This document shows, one piece after another, positions 49,002 through 60,598 of a stretch of 64,000 nt of DNA. Below the pieces are notes generated by a model. The model was not told the origin of the DNA and did no database searches. It worked only from the letters and a program-made list of their open reading frames with translations. Within the stretch, counting starts at the first letter, position 1, and each line of letters starts with the position of its first letter. Location: the NCBI RefSeq assembly GCF_011397635.1, contig NC_064754.1, positions 37,763,543-37,827,542 of the forward strand. The letters run 5' to 3'. This stretch comes from Epinephelus fuscoguttatus. Taxonomy: Eukaryota; Chordata; Actinopteri; Perciformes; Serranidae. The translations under genes were made by a program, and so were the position numbers.

Positions 49002-49580
49002 TTAAGTCTGAGCAGCTGTTGAATCACTAACACTCTGCTCTGGACAAAGTTCCTTGTTAGGATCCATTATGGCAGGTGGAGGCATGCTCAGACACTCCAT
49101 CTGAGCATTCACCTCCTCCATCTCCTTCTGCTCCAGCTCCCTCCTCCTGCTGAACAGGAAAAGACGCTCCACTTTCTTCGACTCGTTGTCGTAGCGCATC
49201 ACCAGACAGTCTGGGCAGGATGTACGGAGGAGGGTCACAGTGAGGTTCACCTGCTCCCGCACGTCAAATGTGAAGACGCTGCCTTCCACTGAGACGTTGT
49301 GAGTATGATAGTGGCACCTTCCACCGGCATCAATGCTGGGTGTGTAGGAAACGCTGGAGGTCGCATTAGAGAAGCTGGAGAAGTCAATGCTGGTGCTGTT
49401 CCTACGTTTGAAGCGTTCCAGATATGCTGGATTGCTCAAACTGCCTGCAACTAAAGCCCATCTTCCCTTCAAATGATGAGGGTTCAGTTGATCCAAAGGC
49501 CGGAGCAAGTCTTCACAGGACAGAGGAGCTGAATGGCTCACTGACACCAAACAGAGGAGAGCCACGGCACACACAAACAT
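49002..49580 (-). CDS. Lipocalin copy 3, TBT-binding/PSTBP-like secreted protein
   Basis: A single exon of 192 residues starting at 49578-49580 (MFVCAV). The open frame continues upstream only through a TTG codon and would run into the TATA box at 49635-49642, which fixes the start. The signal peptide is followed by APLSCEDL. GxW is in LKGRWALVAGS. Cysteines are in APLSC, GRCHY, TSCPDC, MEC and ELCPEQ. Sequons are NATS, NVSV and NLTV. The C-terminal tail is shorter than in copies 1 and 5 (ends near TAAQT), about ten residues lost after CPEQ. The barrel is complete, so a functional plasma carrier is likely, with ligand unknown. All motifs come from one exon. Confidence 0.85.
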   Translation of the reverse strand: MFVCAVALLCLVSVSHSAPLSCEDLLRPLDQLNPHHLKGRWALVAGSLSNPAYLERFKRRNSTSIDFSSFSNATSSVSYTPSIDAGGRCHYHTHNVSVEGSVFTFDVREQVNLTVTLLRTSCPDCLVMRYDNESKKVERLFLFSRRRELEQKEMEEVNAQMECLSMPPPAIMDPNKELCPEQSVSDSTAAQT

Positions 49581-49634
49581 GTCTGTGTATAATGAAATCA
49601 AATGACTGCGCTGCAATGTGCATCTATCTCAGCG

Positions 49635-49725
49635 TATTTATAGGTAGGCTCTAGTTTCACAACACTGAAGACTCCAGAGGGCAGAGTCCCTCATCCACCT
49701 GTGGGGGATTCTCTGATTGTGAAAT
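49635..49725 (-). promoter_or_regulatory. Lipocalin copy 3 promoter: TATA box, conserved block and C/EBP-like site
   Basis: TATAAATA on the minus strand (49635-49642) is 55-62 bp upstream of the ATG. The plus-strand block gtttcacaacactgaa (49654-49669) and gcagagtccc (49681-49690) also occur upstream of copy 5, with close versions at copy 4. TTGTGAAAT at 49717-49725 fits the NF-IL6/C/EBP consensus. Confidence 0.6.
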
Positions 49726-50369
49726 GATAGATTTTTTTTACTGTGATTCTCATATTTGTACTGGAACTCTACTTATTTTTCTGTGTCATTTTGTTGTTAG
49801 CTCACCAATAGTAACATGGTATAAAGACAATGCGGTACACTACAATTTTGGCACTTTATCCTTGTTGTGATTGTAAAACCTCAAACAAAAATTCAGTGTT
49901 TGTGCTGGAATAAACAGAGACTGTAACAATAGCTAATGTCAACTGATTTTCAAGATCAGCTAGCTTTTGTAGCTAGTAGCTTTTGTAATGCTCCCTGTGT
50001 CTCTACAAGGAGTTCTGTAGAACTGAAACCACAACATGATAATACATAACAACCGGTTAAGAAGCATAAACCATGCTATGTATTTAATTAATTTACTGTT
50101 TACTAGCAGTGAGTGGAGTAAATGAGATATATTTATTGAAAAGAAATAGTGTTTGTTTAGTCACAATAGCAGGAACGTGGGACTACCTCGACTCTAAATA
50201 AGTAGTAACTATCTGTATAATCATCCCACCATGAATTCAGAAGTATATACCAGATTTGTAACATGCATGCAGGAGGGTGTGCGCACAAGCTGCTAGCTAA
50301 AGACTGCTGTTCAAGACCAACAAAAAACGTCCTCTTTTTTTTTTTTTGTTGCAAAACATCAGTGGCATT

Positions 50370-50550
50370 TCTAGCCGTGGTTGTGCCACCAAAAGTGGGT
50401 ATTTTAAGTCAAAACATGATCTATTCCTAACCATAATCCACACGTTAACCACAGCATCGTTGAAACGTAAAGTTTGCTACATAAAAAGGTACAAATGTTA
50501 TCAGTGGTTGGCAGAAACCTACAATGCGAACATTTACTCAGGCAGTTGGT
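50370..50550. repeat. Dispersed repeat, shared with 62735-62935
   Basis: Ordered matches include 'gtgccaccaa', 'taagtcaaaa', 'taaccata', 'aca(g)cgtcgtt', 'gtggtttgcagaaac(g/c)tacaatgc' in pieces and 'aacattt'. The family is not known. Confidence 0.65.
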
Positions 50551-51309
50551 CGAGGAGCTACTGCTCAGGAAAACTGACCAGACGTTCTTACATTGGTGGC
50601 TCTGTTAGTCCAATGGATGTGCCTTCCCTTGGCCCAGACAAATTTTCTCTCTGGCTGCATGTGCCAAAAAATCTAATACTTCCTTTTGAATGGTGTTGGA
50701 CATCTAGTTGTCTGCCTGCTAAAGCCACTCACATCCACTGAGCAACTCAGCTTGTCTGCCACTCCATCATTAGCTTCTATAAAACTCCATCCTGATGGAT
50801 TTGCCCCGGCAGTGGAAGTCCCTTGTGCCCAACACATTTTATCAGTCTAAAAAGCAGCTCCAAAACTGTCCTGACAATATTCTGATTTTTTTTCTCAGCC
50901 TGTCCACGCTATTAATCAGCCCCTACTACCACAAATCTCCTCTCAAGTTTAGCTGACCCCAACCTTTGCACTGACGTTGTCATGTCAGATTGTGGGAATT
51001 AATTGAATTTGCATGTTGCAAACATGTTTTTTCATAGAATGTTTTACAGTCCTCTTTTCACATGCTGTTTAATAATTAAAACTAATGTTTAGATAGTCCA
51101 TGAGTTATGGTAAAGACTGTTTTCTTCCACCCTTTGTCAATAGGGGGTGCTGCAGCACCCACAGCACCCACCTTCTCACACCCGTGCAGAGGCGCCTGTG
51201 TTTATTCTAAAGTGCCTGGGTTGGTAGCGAAAGAAATACAGGAACTGGACCCAAATGCAAATGCACGACACAGACACAAAAACTAGATGAAAATTGCAGG
51301 GCCTCTCCA

Positions 51310-51480
51310 AAACTGGACCCTATCCACTGCCACCCCGTTAAAGGTTTTTTTGGGGGGAATTTTTCCTTATCCGGTGTGAGAGTCCTATGGACAGAGGGAT
51401 GTCGTATGTTGTAAAGCCCTGTGAGGCAAATTGTGATTTGTGATATTGGGCTTTATAATAAAACTGATTGATTGATTGAC
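51310..51480 (+). mobile_element. L2-type LINE 3' tail fragment
   Basis: Contains 'ccccgttaaagg', 'tttttccttatccg', 'gtcgtatgttgtaaagccctg' style text and ends in ATTG repeats (attgattgattg), the usual 3' end of a fish L2-clade LINE. The same 'cccgttaaaggg...ccttatccg' block appears inverted at 56590-56650, linking it to the LINE there. Confidence 0.7.
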
Positions 51481-51702
51481 TTCACCGCTGAGCGTAACTC
51501 TGTTTGTTGTCACCCTCTCAGCTGAATAAAGCTCCCCTCACTGTGTAGGGTTTAAATACAGCATCAAGCTTTGGGACTTCACAGGAAACACATGCATACA
51601 AACTTGACAAAATTATAATCGGAACTCAAAAGTCCAAGTACCCTTGCTGGCTTGATACTATCTTCTAGTTCTATGAGATTCCTACTGACAACTGTCCAAA
51701 AG

Positions 51703-51703
<1 letters not shown>

Positions 51704-51736
<33 letters not shown>
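51704..51736. repeat. (AC)n microsatellite
   Basis: A pure AC tract of about 33 bp. Confidence 0.97.
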
Positions 51737-51737
<1 letters not shown>

Positions 51738-53316
51738 AACTAAAACACTGTCACTGGAACAACCACATTGCGCCCTCGAGGCCAAATGGAGCAGATAGCT
51801 TTCTTTGGGGTCACCAGCAGTGTTGCTTGGTAGTGTAGTATTGCCATGGATGTGTAATGAGAAGGGTAAAGGAACAGTGCTGGGCTTTGATACCAGTTTC
51901 CACTAAACCCACTGATAGCCAAATGCAAAGTTATTTTCCCTCTCATTCACTATAGCTGGCTCGAGACAGAGTGGCTGAGGGGTGAAGAGGGAACACTAGT
52001 GCGCTTGCTCTGTGGACCCCACAATACAGAGGATCCAGGTAAGTTCATACCCTGAAGTAGAACTCTTTCTGCTTAATGTCCGGTGCTGTATCCAGTTCTC
52101 TTTATGCATCTATTGTGCAGCCCAAAATTTGTGACCACGCAGACTGTACACAAATCAAGTCATAAAATGACTTCTCTTCATCAATGCCTCTGATCTCTTG
52201 CATAAAGTAGTGTATTCCCCATCCTGGTCCTATTCTTGTTAAGCTGTTGCCCATTGTCTTTTTACATTTCTCTTGTCCAGCCAAAAACAACAAATACAAT
52301 AGCTCCCCTTGCCGTCATGAGCTGGTTATTTTCTTTTCTAATGCACATGTTTCTTCTTCTTCTTCTTGATTTCAATGGCAGTTGGCAAACAGTCTTATTG
52401 TGCATTAGCTACTGCCACCAACTGGAATGGAGTGTGGATTGGGAAATGTGCATGCGCAGAATGGCAAACTGATGCAGACCTTCCACTGTAGTAGTAATGG
52501 ACATCTATGTGACTGGTACAAGTCTGCAGCTGTCCCAGTATTAGGAATGTAGAAAGTAGCCTTTGATCAGACCCATATTGAAGTTACTTAATGCCTAAAC
52601 TGTGATCATATCAGTAGAATTTATTTTTTGTATTGTTAAATCACTGATTACTTGTTTTAATTAAATACATTTTCTCACACCAGTATTTTGTATTTTTTTT
52701 TTTTTTTTATTAACGTAACATGTATATGTAACATCAGAGAGGAAATATGATGGGGACAAACACGACCATGCAAGAATAAGTGAATGAAAAGGCCCACCTA
52801 CAAATCATTTACCAAAGATCGTATTGATTAATTAGTAAATGACAAGCACATATTTGAAGCAATAGCATTTAATTTCAAACTAAAATTTACAAAATACATT
52901 TTTGGATCAATTTACAGAATGTTGAGCATCTATGGTTTCAAATACAATGCTGGTATTAATCTTTTAACCACATACTGTATGATTTGGCAAGGGTCCATTC
53001 CACTTTTACTCTACTGGAAACTACAAAAGTAAAGCTAAATAAAATATGAATAAAACCAAAAAGAGTGACTGGTAGTATTTTAAAGGTTGCTCCAAATTAG
53101 CTTGTTGTTTTCTAATAAAAATGTGTTTAAATAACAAATGTATTTCTAGGAAACACTGCATTACAAGGTAACAATACAAATATGCTGCCCTGCTGTATCA
53201 TGCGTCATATCAAGGACACTGTATGTCTGCTTAAATGACAATAAAACACTCTCCCTAAAGTAATGCAGGCAATGTTATGTTGACAGTGTCTAAAGACTGA
53301 TTTAAGGATAGCATTC

Positions 53317-53322
53317 TTTATT
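53317..53322 (-). other. Candidate poly(A) signal of lipocalin copy 4
   Basis: AATAAA on the minus strand, about 100 bp downstream of the stop codon. Confidence 0.5.
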
Positions 53323-53419
53323 ATTCACTTCATTTCCTTCAATAACTGAATTCTTTGCAAATATACTAAGGAACAGTACAATTTGCACAAAGCACCCACT
53401 GATAATTCATGTGAGTCTC

Positions 53420-53998
53420 TTAGGCTGTTTTCTCTTTAGCTTGAGCAGCTGGATCGGTGGAGATCTGATCTGGACAAGGTTTTTTAGTAGGGTCTGTCAA
53501 AACAGGTGGAGGCATGTTCAGACACACAGCCTGAGCCCTGAATACCTCCATCTCCTCCGGCTCCACCTCCCTCCTCCTGCTGAACAGGTACAAACGCAGG
53601 AGTCTCTTTGGCTCGTCAAAGCGCATCACCACACAGTCTGGACAGGACGTATGGAGGACAGTCACAGTGAGGTTAAATCCACCAAAGGTGAAGCTGCTGC
53701 CTTCTAGTTTGATGTTAGCGTGCATATATTGACAGCTGTCATTAAAGCCGAAGATGCGTGTGAAGGACATTTTTGAGGTTTCATTGGCATTGGTAAAGAT
53801 GATCCTGGCACTGTCTCTTTTCTTAAATTTTTCCAGATGTGCTGGATCACTCAGACTGCCTGCAACTAAAACCCATCTTCCCTCCAAATGGTGAAGATCC
53901 AGTTGATTCAAAGGCCGGACCGAGTCCTCACAGGCCAGAGGAGCTGAGTGGCTCACAGACACCAAGCAGAGGAGAGTGATGACGTAAACAGCAAACAT
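53420..53998 (-). CDS. Lipocalin copy 4, TBT-binding/PSTBP-like secreted protein
   Basis: A single exon of 192 residues starting at 53996-53998 (MFAVYV). This copy has no upstream ATG extension and anchors the choice of start for the others. After the signal peptide come APLACEDS, the GxW motif LEGRWVLVAGS, DSCQY, TSCPDC, AVCLNMPPP and KPCPDQ, so the full cysteine set is kept. Sequons are NETS, NDSC and NLTV. It is the most divergent intact copy: a gap of a few residues between the FTFGG and FNLTV strands, and KKPCPDQ instead of KELCPEQ. A complete secreted lipocalin is expected, but pocket residues may differ from the other copies. Its upstream flank runs into a degraded L2-type LINE at 54240. 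Confidence 0.85.
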   Translation of the reverse strand: MFAVYVITLLCLVSVSHSAPLACEDSVRPLNQLDLHHLEGRWVLVAGSLSDPAHLEKFKKRDSARIIFTNANETSKMSFTRIFGFNDSCQYMHANIKLEGSSFTFGGFNLTVTVLHTSCPDCVVMRFDEPKRLLRLYLFSRRREVEPEEMEVFRAQAVCLNMPPPVLTDPTKKPCPDQISTDPAAQAKEKTA

Positions 53999-54075
53999 GT
54001 CTTCGCGTTATGAAATGCTGTCTACAGATTTGTATGCAAGCAACACTGTCTAACTGAAATTAGGCTGGTTAAAGG

Positions 54076-54166
54076 GTTTTATAGTTGTTTTAGAGACCTC
54101 CTGTTTCACAATGCTGCCAAAGAGCAGAGTCCCCTTTTCCAAGTGTTGATTCTCCGGTTGTGAAAT
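54076..54166 (-). promoter_or_regulatory. Lipocalin copy 4 promoter: TATA box and C/EBP-like site
   Basis: TATAAAAC on the minus strand (54076-54083) is 78-85 bp upstream of the ATG. TTGTGAAAT at 54158-54166 matches C/EBP/NF-IL6. Between them is gtttcacaatgctgcc, a diverged version of the block in copies 3 and 5, then agcagagtcccc. Confidence 0.6.
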
Positions 54167-54239
54167 GAGAGAATGTTTATTAGACTATTAAATATTAACC
54201 CTGGTTGGCTTTCTCTTACTGTACCTATGGTGTATAGTA

Positions 54240-55385
54240 TAATATAAACTTTATTTACAGAGCGCTTTTCTTAACAATGTTACGACGTGCTTAACAAGAA
54301 GAGATAAAACCAAATAAGGTAAAAACAGACATGGCAAGTGACTAAAAGACTGATACACAAGAAGCAAAAAACAGTTAAAATTAATAAATACAAAAAACCA
54401 AACAAATTAAAACAGTATAAAGTAAAAGCAGTCAAACATTCCCAAGAGCTTTCACAAATAGAAAGGTTTTAAGACGAGATTTAAAAGAGGCAAGGGACTT
54501 AGTGTGCCTTAGTTCAATAGGCAGAGCATTCCAGAGTGTGGGGACTTTAACCGCAAAAGCACGATCTCTCTTTGTCACAAACTGGGACCTGGGAGTAAGC
54601 AGCAGGGCTCCAACCGTGGATCTCAGTGGTCGAGAGGGCACATACTGTGTCAATAAGTCTGTAATAAATTTCGGCGCTAGACCATTTAAGGCCTTAAAAG
54701 TGAGTAATAGAATTTTAAAATCAATTTGAGAACTAACGGGGAGCCAGTGTTGGGAGGCAAGCACAGGGGCGATGTGCTCATGCCTCTTTGTCCCAGTAAT
54801 GAGTCAGGCAGCAGCATTTTGGACCAACTGGAGACGATGGAGGGAGCTCTGATTATACCTGAGAAAAGTGCATTGCAGTAATCAAGTCGCGAATAAATAA
54901 AAGCATGAACAATTTTCTTTTAGGTCCAAGAGTGATAAATATGACCCAATTTTCGCAATCATCTTGAGCTGAATGAAACAAGACTGAACAACACTCTTGA
55001 CTTGATTATCAAAACAGAGTTTGGCAGCAAAAATCACACCTAGATTCCTAGCAGCCTGCTTAATATTCTTTGACAGATTCCCAGATTAGCACCAGCAGCG
55101 CTGATGAAATCTGGGGGGCCGAACAGAATGACTTACGATTTCTCATCATTGAATATGAAGAAGTTTTGGGACATCCAGGATTTAATGTTGGAGAGGCAAG
55201 ATGAGAGATTAGATAGGCTGCTAGAATCTGTGGTTTTTAATGGCATGTACAACTGAGTATCATCTGCATAGAAACGGTAAAGCACATCATGAGTCTGGAT
55301 AACCTGGCCGAGAGGGAGCATGCATATGGAAAACAGAAGAGGGCCAAGGACAGAGCCTTGAGGGACACAACACCTCAACTTGGTT
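54240..55385 (-). mobile_element. Degraded L2-type LINE, reverse transcriptase fragments
   Basis: A minus-strand frame at 55133-55378 carries the RT core [14 protein letters not shown] and YADDTQLY with the catalytic YADD. A second frame at 54432-54764 carries the C-terminal region QHWLPVSSQIDFKILLLTFK and TLWNALP. Frameshifts and a deletion between them show the copy is dead. It lies between lipocalin copies 4 and 5. Confidence 0.88.
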
Positions 55386-56589
55386 TAGTGTGTGGCACAA
55401 ATTGTTAATTAAATGCAATTTAATTGCGTTTATACTTCTGCATTCAATGTTTTGGTGGAATAATTATTTTACAGACAATGTTTTACTTAGTGGTCGTGAA
55501 TTAAGAGTTGTATACACTCATTTTCTCATGATATTTTAGGTAGTTAGTGAAAGCATCTAAGCAGGAGAATTTCCATCCTAACTCTGCATATTGAGTATCT
55601 GGCTGTCAGCTTACAATGGTGTGAAATTATTATGCAAAATCTGTGCTAACATACAAAAAGACAGGAATAACACTTTTGAATATTGAAGCTAAAAATTATG
55701 TGTATACACATCAGTTTAATAATTAGAATGATTAAGTGGCTTCATACTAAATAACTTAGACATACATTTAATTTACAGATTTACAACAACAGATTTAATT
55801 TTAAACTCTTCGTTGCAAGTTTTCTTTATCGTTGTGAAATTCAATTTGGAGGGAGCTCTCTGAGTGCAGGACTGTAAATTCCTGAATGCTCTCAGAAACC
55901 ATCCACATTTGCCAACTATTGCCAGACTGATCCTCATTAAGACAACAAGAGATGCAGTACTTTCTCCTCCAAGCATTTACTGACTGGGCAAGCTATACAA
56001 AGCCCTAAGCCTGGTGAAAGTCCACTAACAAGGCCGTGTGGTCATATACTTTCTACAAGTTATCATTAAAAATCACATTTCAGTCAGGAGAATTTAAGTC
56101 AAAGAAACTTTATTTCCATTTGCAGTTTGATGTTTGGTGGTATGGCTCTGTTCTGGGGCCTGTCTGCCCTTCCACGCGCCTACGTGGAAAGCTGAAGGCA
56201 GAGAGACCAAACTTCTCCGCCCTCTGTGCATTCAAGGAAAACCTGAGGAAGAGAGAGCAAACCTCTGTGCCCTTCCATGCGCCTACATGAAAGCCTAATG
56301 TAAGGAGAGCAGCAGCAAAGACCCCCTCAGGATAATAAGGTTCAAAACAGAGTGACACATGGCTAAACAAAGACTGTGGTACCACTATGAACAGCCTTGG
56401 AGATTATGGTCTCTTTGTATGCAAAGCACTGCAACTGGATTTCAAATCTTCCCTGAAAACTTGTTTTTATATCTTAAACCTGCAATCCATTATGAATATA
56501 AGCAGGAGACCCTCATCCATTTAAAATTCTTATTAGAGGTTATTCTGGTGAAAGTACCGCAAAAGTAGTATAATAACTAACTTATTACT
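55386..56589. other. Sequence between two L2-type LINE copies
   Basis: No gene was recognised. About 56110-56330 contains a repeated phrase in which 'tgcccttccacgcgcctac' and 'tgcccttccatgcgcctac' occur about 100 bp apart, an imperfect local duplication. An antisense ORF here (91 residues) has no family features. Confidence 0.45.
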
Positions 56590-56776
56590 CTCTATAGACA
56601 GCGGATAAGGAAAAACTCCCCAAAACAAACCCCTTTAACGGGGAAAAAAAACATGGTAGAAACCTCAGGAAGAGCAACTGAGGAGGGATCCCTCTTCCAG
56701 GACGGACAGACGTGCAATAGATGTCGTACAGAACAGATCAGCATAACAAATTAACAGTAATCCACATGACACAATG

Positions 56777-56821
<45 letters not shown>
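56777..56821. repeat. (AG)n microsatellite
   Basis: A pure AG tract of about 45 bp inside the LINE 3' region. Confidence 0.97.
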
Positions 56822-56827
<6 letters not shown>

Positions 56828-57183
56828 GGTAATGACAGTAGCTTACAACAACATTATTGAAAGTAATAATATTATAGTTATAGTTCTGGCTACTGCGGTA
56901 CAATATGTTGAAAGAATGTATTAATATCTGGCAGTATACAAGTGTGACAATAGTCATATGTGTATAATAACAGTAGAAGTATGACTAATGACCAATGATG
57001 GCAGCAGCAGCAGGAGGCATCTGGCAGGACCACGGCAGCAGCACAACCACACACGTCACGCTGTCCAGGCACCGCTGCGATATGAGTTAACCTGAGAGAC
57101 AGTGGAGCACAAAGGCTCCGGAGAAGAAGCCGAGTTAGTGAAATCCAGAATGGCTGAGTTAGCAAGATGCAGTAATAGAATAC

Positions 57184-57230
57184 GAGAGAGAGAGAGAGAA
57201 AAAGAGAGAGAGAGAGAGAGAAGGAGAGAG
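57184..57230. repeat. (AG)n microsatellite, interrupted
   Basis: An AG-rich tract of about 47 bp with short A interruptions, inside the LINE 3' region. Confidence 0.93.
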
Positions 57231-59645
57231 GTGCCCGGTGTATTATAGGGGGGTCCTCCGGCAGACTAGGCCTAAGTCAGCCTAACTAGGGGCTGGTACA
57301 GGGCAAGCCTGAGCCAGCCCTAATTATAAGCTTTATCAAAGAGGAAAGTCTTAAGTCTAGTCTTAAATGTGGAGACGGTGTCTGCCTCCCGGACTGCAAC
57401 AGGAAGATGATTCCACAGGAGAGGAGCCTGATAGCTGAAGGCTCTGGCTCCTGATCTACTTTTGGAGACTTTAGGGACCACGAGTAACCCTGCGTTCTCA
57501 GAGCGCAGAGTTCTGGTGGGATAATAAGGCACTATGAGCTCTCTAAGATATGACGGAGCTTGACCATTTAGAGCTTTATAAGTTAAAAGTAGGATTTTAA
57601 ATTCAATTCTGGATTTTACAGGGAGCCAGTGCAGAGAAGCTAAAACAGGAGAAATATGATCTTGTCTCTTAGTTCCTGTTACAGTAATCCAGACTTGAGG
57701 TAACAAAAGCGTGGACCAATTTTTCTGCATCTTTTCGGGTCAGCATAGGCCTAATTTTCACAATATTACGCAGATGAAAAAATGCAGTCTGTGAGGTTTG
57801 TTTTAAATGAGAATTAAAAGACAAATCTTGATCAAATATTACTCCGAAGTTTCTTACGGTAGTGCTAGAGGCCAGAGCGATGCCATCTAGAGAAACTATG
57901 TCATCAGATAAAGAGTCTCTGAGTTGTCTGGGGCCAAGAACAATAACTTCAGTTTTGTCTGAATTTAACATCAGGAAATTGGTGCTCATCCAGGTTTTTA
58001 TGTCTTTAAGGCAGTTATGGAGTTTAGTTAATTGATTACTTTCTTCTGACTTCATCGATAAATACAACTGTGTATCATCTGCATAACAATGGAAATATAT
58101 AGAGCAATTTCTAATGATGTTACTTAAAGGAAGCATATATAGAGTAAATAGGATTGGTCCGAGCACAGAACCTTGCGGAACTCCAAAACAAACTTTGGTA
58201 CGTAATGACAATTCATTATGAACGCGAACAAACTGAAAACGATCAGATAAATAAGATTTAAACCAGCTCAGTGCAGAACCTTTTAGGCCAATTAAGTGAT
58301 CCAGTCTCTGCAGTAGAATTTGATGGTTAATTGTGTCAAACGCCGCACTAAGATCTAATAAAACAAGTACAGAGACAAGTCCTTTGTCTGAAGCAATCAG
58401 AAGGTCATTTGTAATTTTAACTAGTGCTGTCTCAGTGCTATGATGCACTCTAAATCCTGACTGAAATTCCTCAAATAGATTATTATCATGGAGAAAATCA
58501 CACAGCTGGTCTGACTACTTTCTCAAGGATCTTTGACATAAAGGGAAGATTAGATATTGGTCTATAGTTGGCTAACACCTCTGGATCCAGGGTGGGCTTT
58601 TTAGTAGAGGTTTAATTACAGCTACCTTAAAAGACTGTGGTACATAGCCTGTTAATAAGGATATATTGATCATATCTAATATATGAGTGTTAACTAAAGG
58701 AAAGACCTCCTTAAGTAGCCTAGTTGGGATGGGGTCTAAGAGACATGTAGATGATTTAGATGAAGAAATCAATGCGGTCAATTCTTGAAGAGAAATTGGG
58801 GAGAAGCAATCTAAATATATATTAGGTTTTACAGCTGTGTTTGAGGTTAGATAGGTAGGCCTACTATCTGAGGACAGGAGGTCATGAATTTTGCCTCTAA
58901 TAGTTAGAATTTTGTCATTAAAAAAGCTCATAAAATCATTACTGCTAAGGGCTAAAGGAATACAAGGCTCAATAGAGCTTTGACTCTCAGTCAGCCTGGC
59001 TACAGTGCTGAAAAGAAACCTGGGGTTGTTCTTATTGTCTTCTATTAATGCTGAATAATAGTTTGCTCTGGCATTGCAGAGGCCCCTCTTATAAGTTTTG
59101 AGACTGTCTGTCCAGATTAAACGAGATTCTTCCAGTTTGGTTAATCGCCAATTCCTTTCAAATTTTCGCGATATTTGTTTTAACTTACGGGTTTGAGAGT
59201 TATACCAAGGAGCGAACTTTCTTCGCTTTTTTAACTTCTTTTTAAGAGGAGCTACAGAGTCAAGTGTTGTTCGCAGCGAGCCTACAGCGCTATCGACAAA
59301 ATGATCAAAGTCGGTACAGGAAACCTCTGTTACTGAGGGACTTGGTATTGAATTTAATGACGGAGTAATCTTTTCCTTAAATTTTGCGACAGCACTATCT
59401 GATAAACATCTAGTATAGTAACTGTTGCTGAGTGGCGTATAATCGAGTAAAAAGAAATCAAAAGTAATCAGATAATGATCTGATAGCGAGGGATTCTGTG
59501 GAAAGACTTTTAGATTATCAATTTCAATTCCATACGTCAGAACTAGATCGAGGGTATGGTTAAAACAGTGAGTGGGTTCATGTACACCCTGACTGAAGCC
59601 AATGGAGTCTATATATATATAGAAGTGATGACACATACAGTACAA

Positions 59646-60470
59646 AATATGTGTGTAATGTGTTTAAAACCCTCACTTAATCAATCAATAAAAATCAAGA
59701 GAAACTGCAGGCCAAGGATCACGTGAAAATATCAATGTAACATTGTGTGATGGCTGTGCCCACAGCCACACAAAAGGTTAATGACCGTTTAACTCAAATC
59801 CTGTTGTCTTTAGCCATATGCTTTGTAAAATTAATTTTATGGTAGAATAAACCCACCTTTTTTGAACTGTAAAGCTGTGTTTTTTGTGCTTTTACTGCTT
59901 GTTCCACAACACATTGTATATATACAGTACATTGTCAGGTTAGCTTGCATTAGAAAATGATATGTGTGTAAGCAATAAGTTATGACAGCCCGTGGTTTAC
60001 AGTGATTTTAGAACAGCTAAGGGACAATGCAGACAAACACACACAGTCTCCAGAGCATTTTTATTTTGCGCTTTTTTACCTATAGGGTGAGTCAATGTGT
60101 TGATCAGTTTCATCACTTTTTGCTGTGTTTTGGTGAATAAAATACTTTACAACCATCATTTTATGAAGGGCCCATATCAAAATTATGAATTTTGTTCTAT
60201 CTTGAGTAGGGGTATCTAAAAAAACTGAGGCTCTTTCGAGGATTTGTGACTGTACTAACTGTGACACAGCCACCATCACCACCCCACCCTTGACCTTTGA
60301 AATCAAAATTCTGCCCCTGTATATCCTGTATATTTTTAGTGGTATGTCAAGGAAATCATGTTTGTTTCTCTAATCAGGGGTACAAATTATGCAGCACTAT
60401 CCCTTTGTGTCACAAAATTTCAACAAATTGAAAAACAAACACTTCTGAAAAGGTTGCCTCTTGAAAATAA
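59646..60470. other. Gene-free spacer downstream of lipocalin copy 5
   Basis: No exon or clear repeat was recognised. A 76-residue antisense ORF near 60076-60306 has no features. Confidence 0.45.
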
Positions 60471-60476
60471 TTTAAT
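60471..60476 (-). other. Candidate poly(A) signal (ATTAAA) of lipocalin copy 5
   Basis: ATTAAA on the minus strand, about 125 bp downstream of the stop codon. Confidence 0.4.
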
Positions 60477-60598
60477 TTGTGTTACAGATTAGACAAAAGG
60501 TAAAACAGATGTGATGTTTTCCAACACATGACCTTTATAATCTGATTTTGGCATACAACTTATCAAAACTGTGTAACGAATTATTTTCGAAATGTCTT

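Larger units (their letters stand above)
49726..53419. other. Intergenic spacer between lipocalin copies 3 and 4
   Basis: Holds a dispersed repeat (50370-50550), an L2-type LINE tail (51310-51480) and a CA tract (51704-51736). A stretch at 51980-52115 ('gcttgctctgtggaccccaca', 'gctgtatccagttctcttta') resembles 40660-40820 downstream of copy 1, possibly part of an ancestral duplicated unit. No exon was recognised. Confidence 0.5.
56590..59645 (-). mobile_element. L2-type LINE with near-complete reverse transcriptase, disabled
   Basis: Frames at 58572-59645, 57669-58448 and 57320-57730 together cover the end of the APE-type endonuclease (SDHYLITFDFF), the RT ([34 protein letters not shown]) and the C-terminal LHWLPVKSRIEFKILLLTYK region. 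A frameshift near 58450-58570 and another near 57670-57730 interrupt it, and most of the endonuclease is missing. The 3' UTR continues to about 56590, where 'ccttatccg' and 'cccgttaaagg' appear on the minus strand, and includes two AG microsatellites (56777-56821, 57184-57230). Confidence 0.88.
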
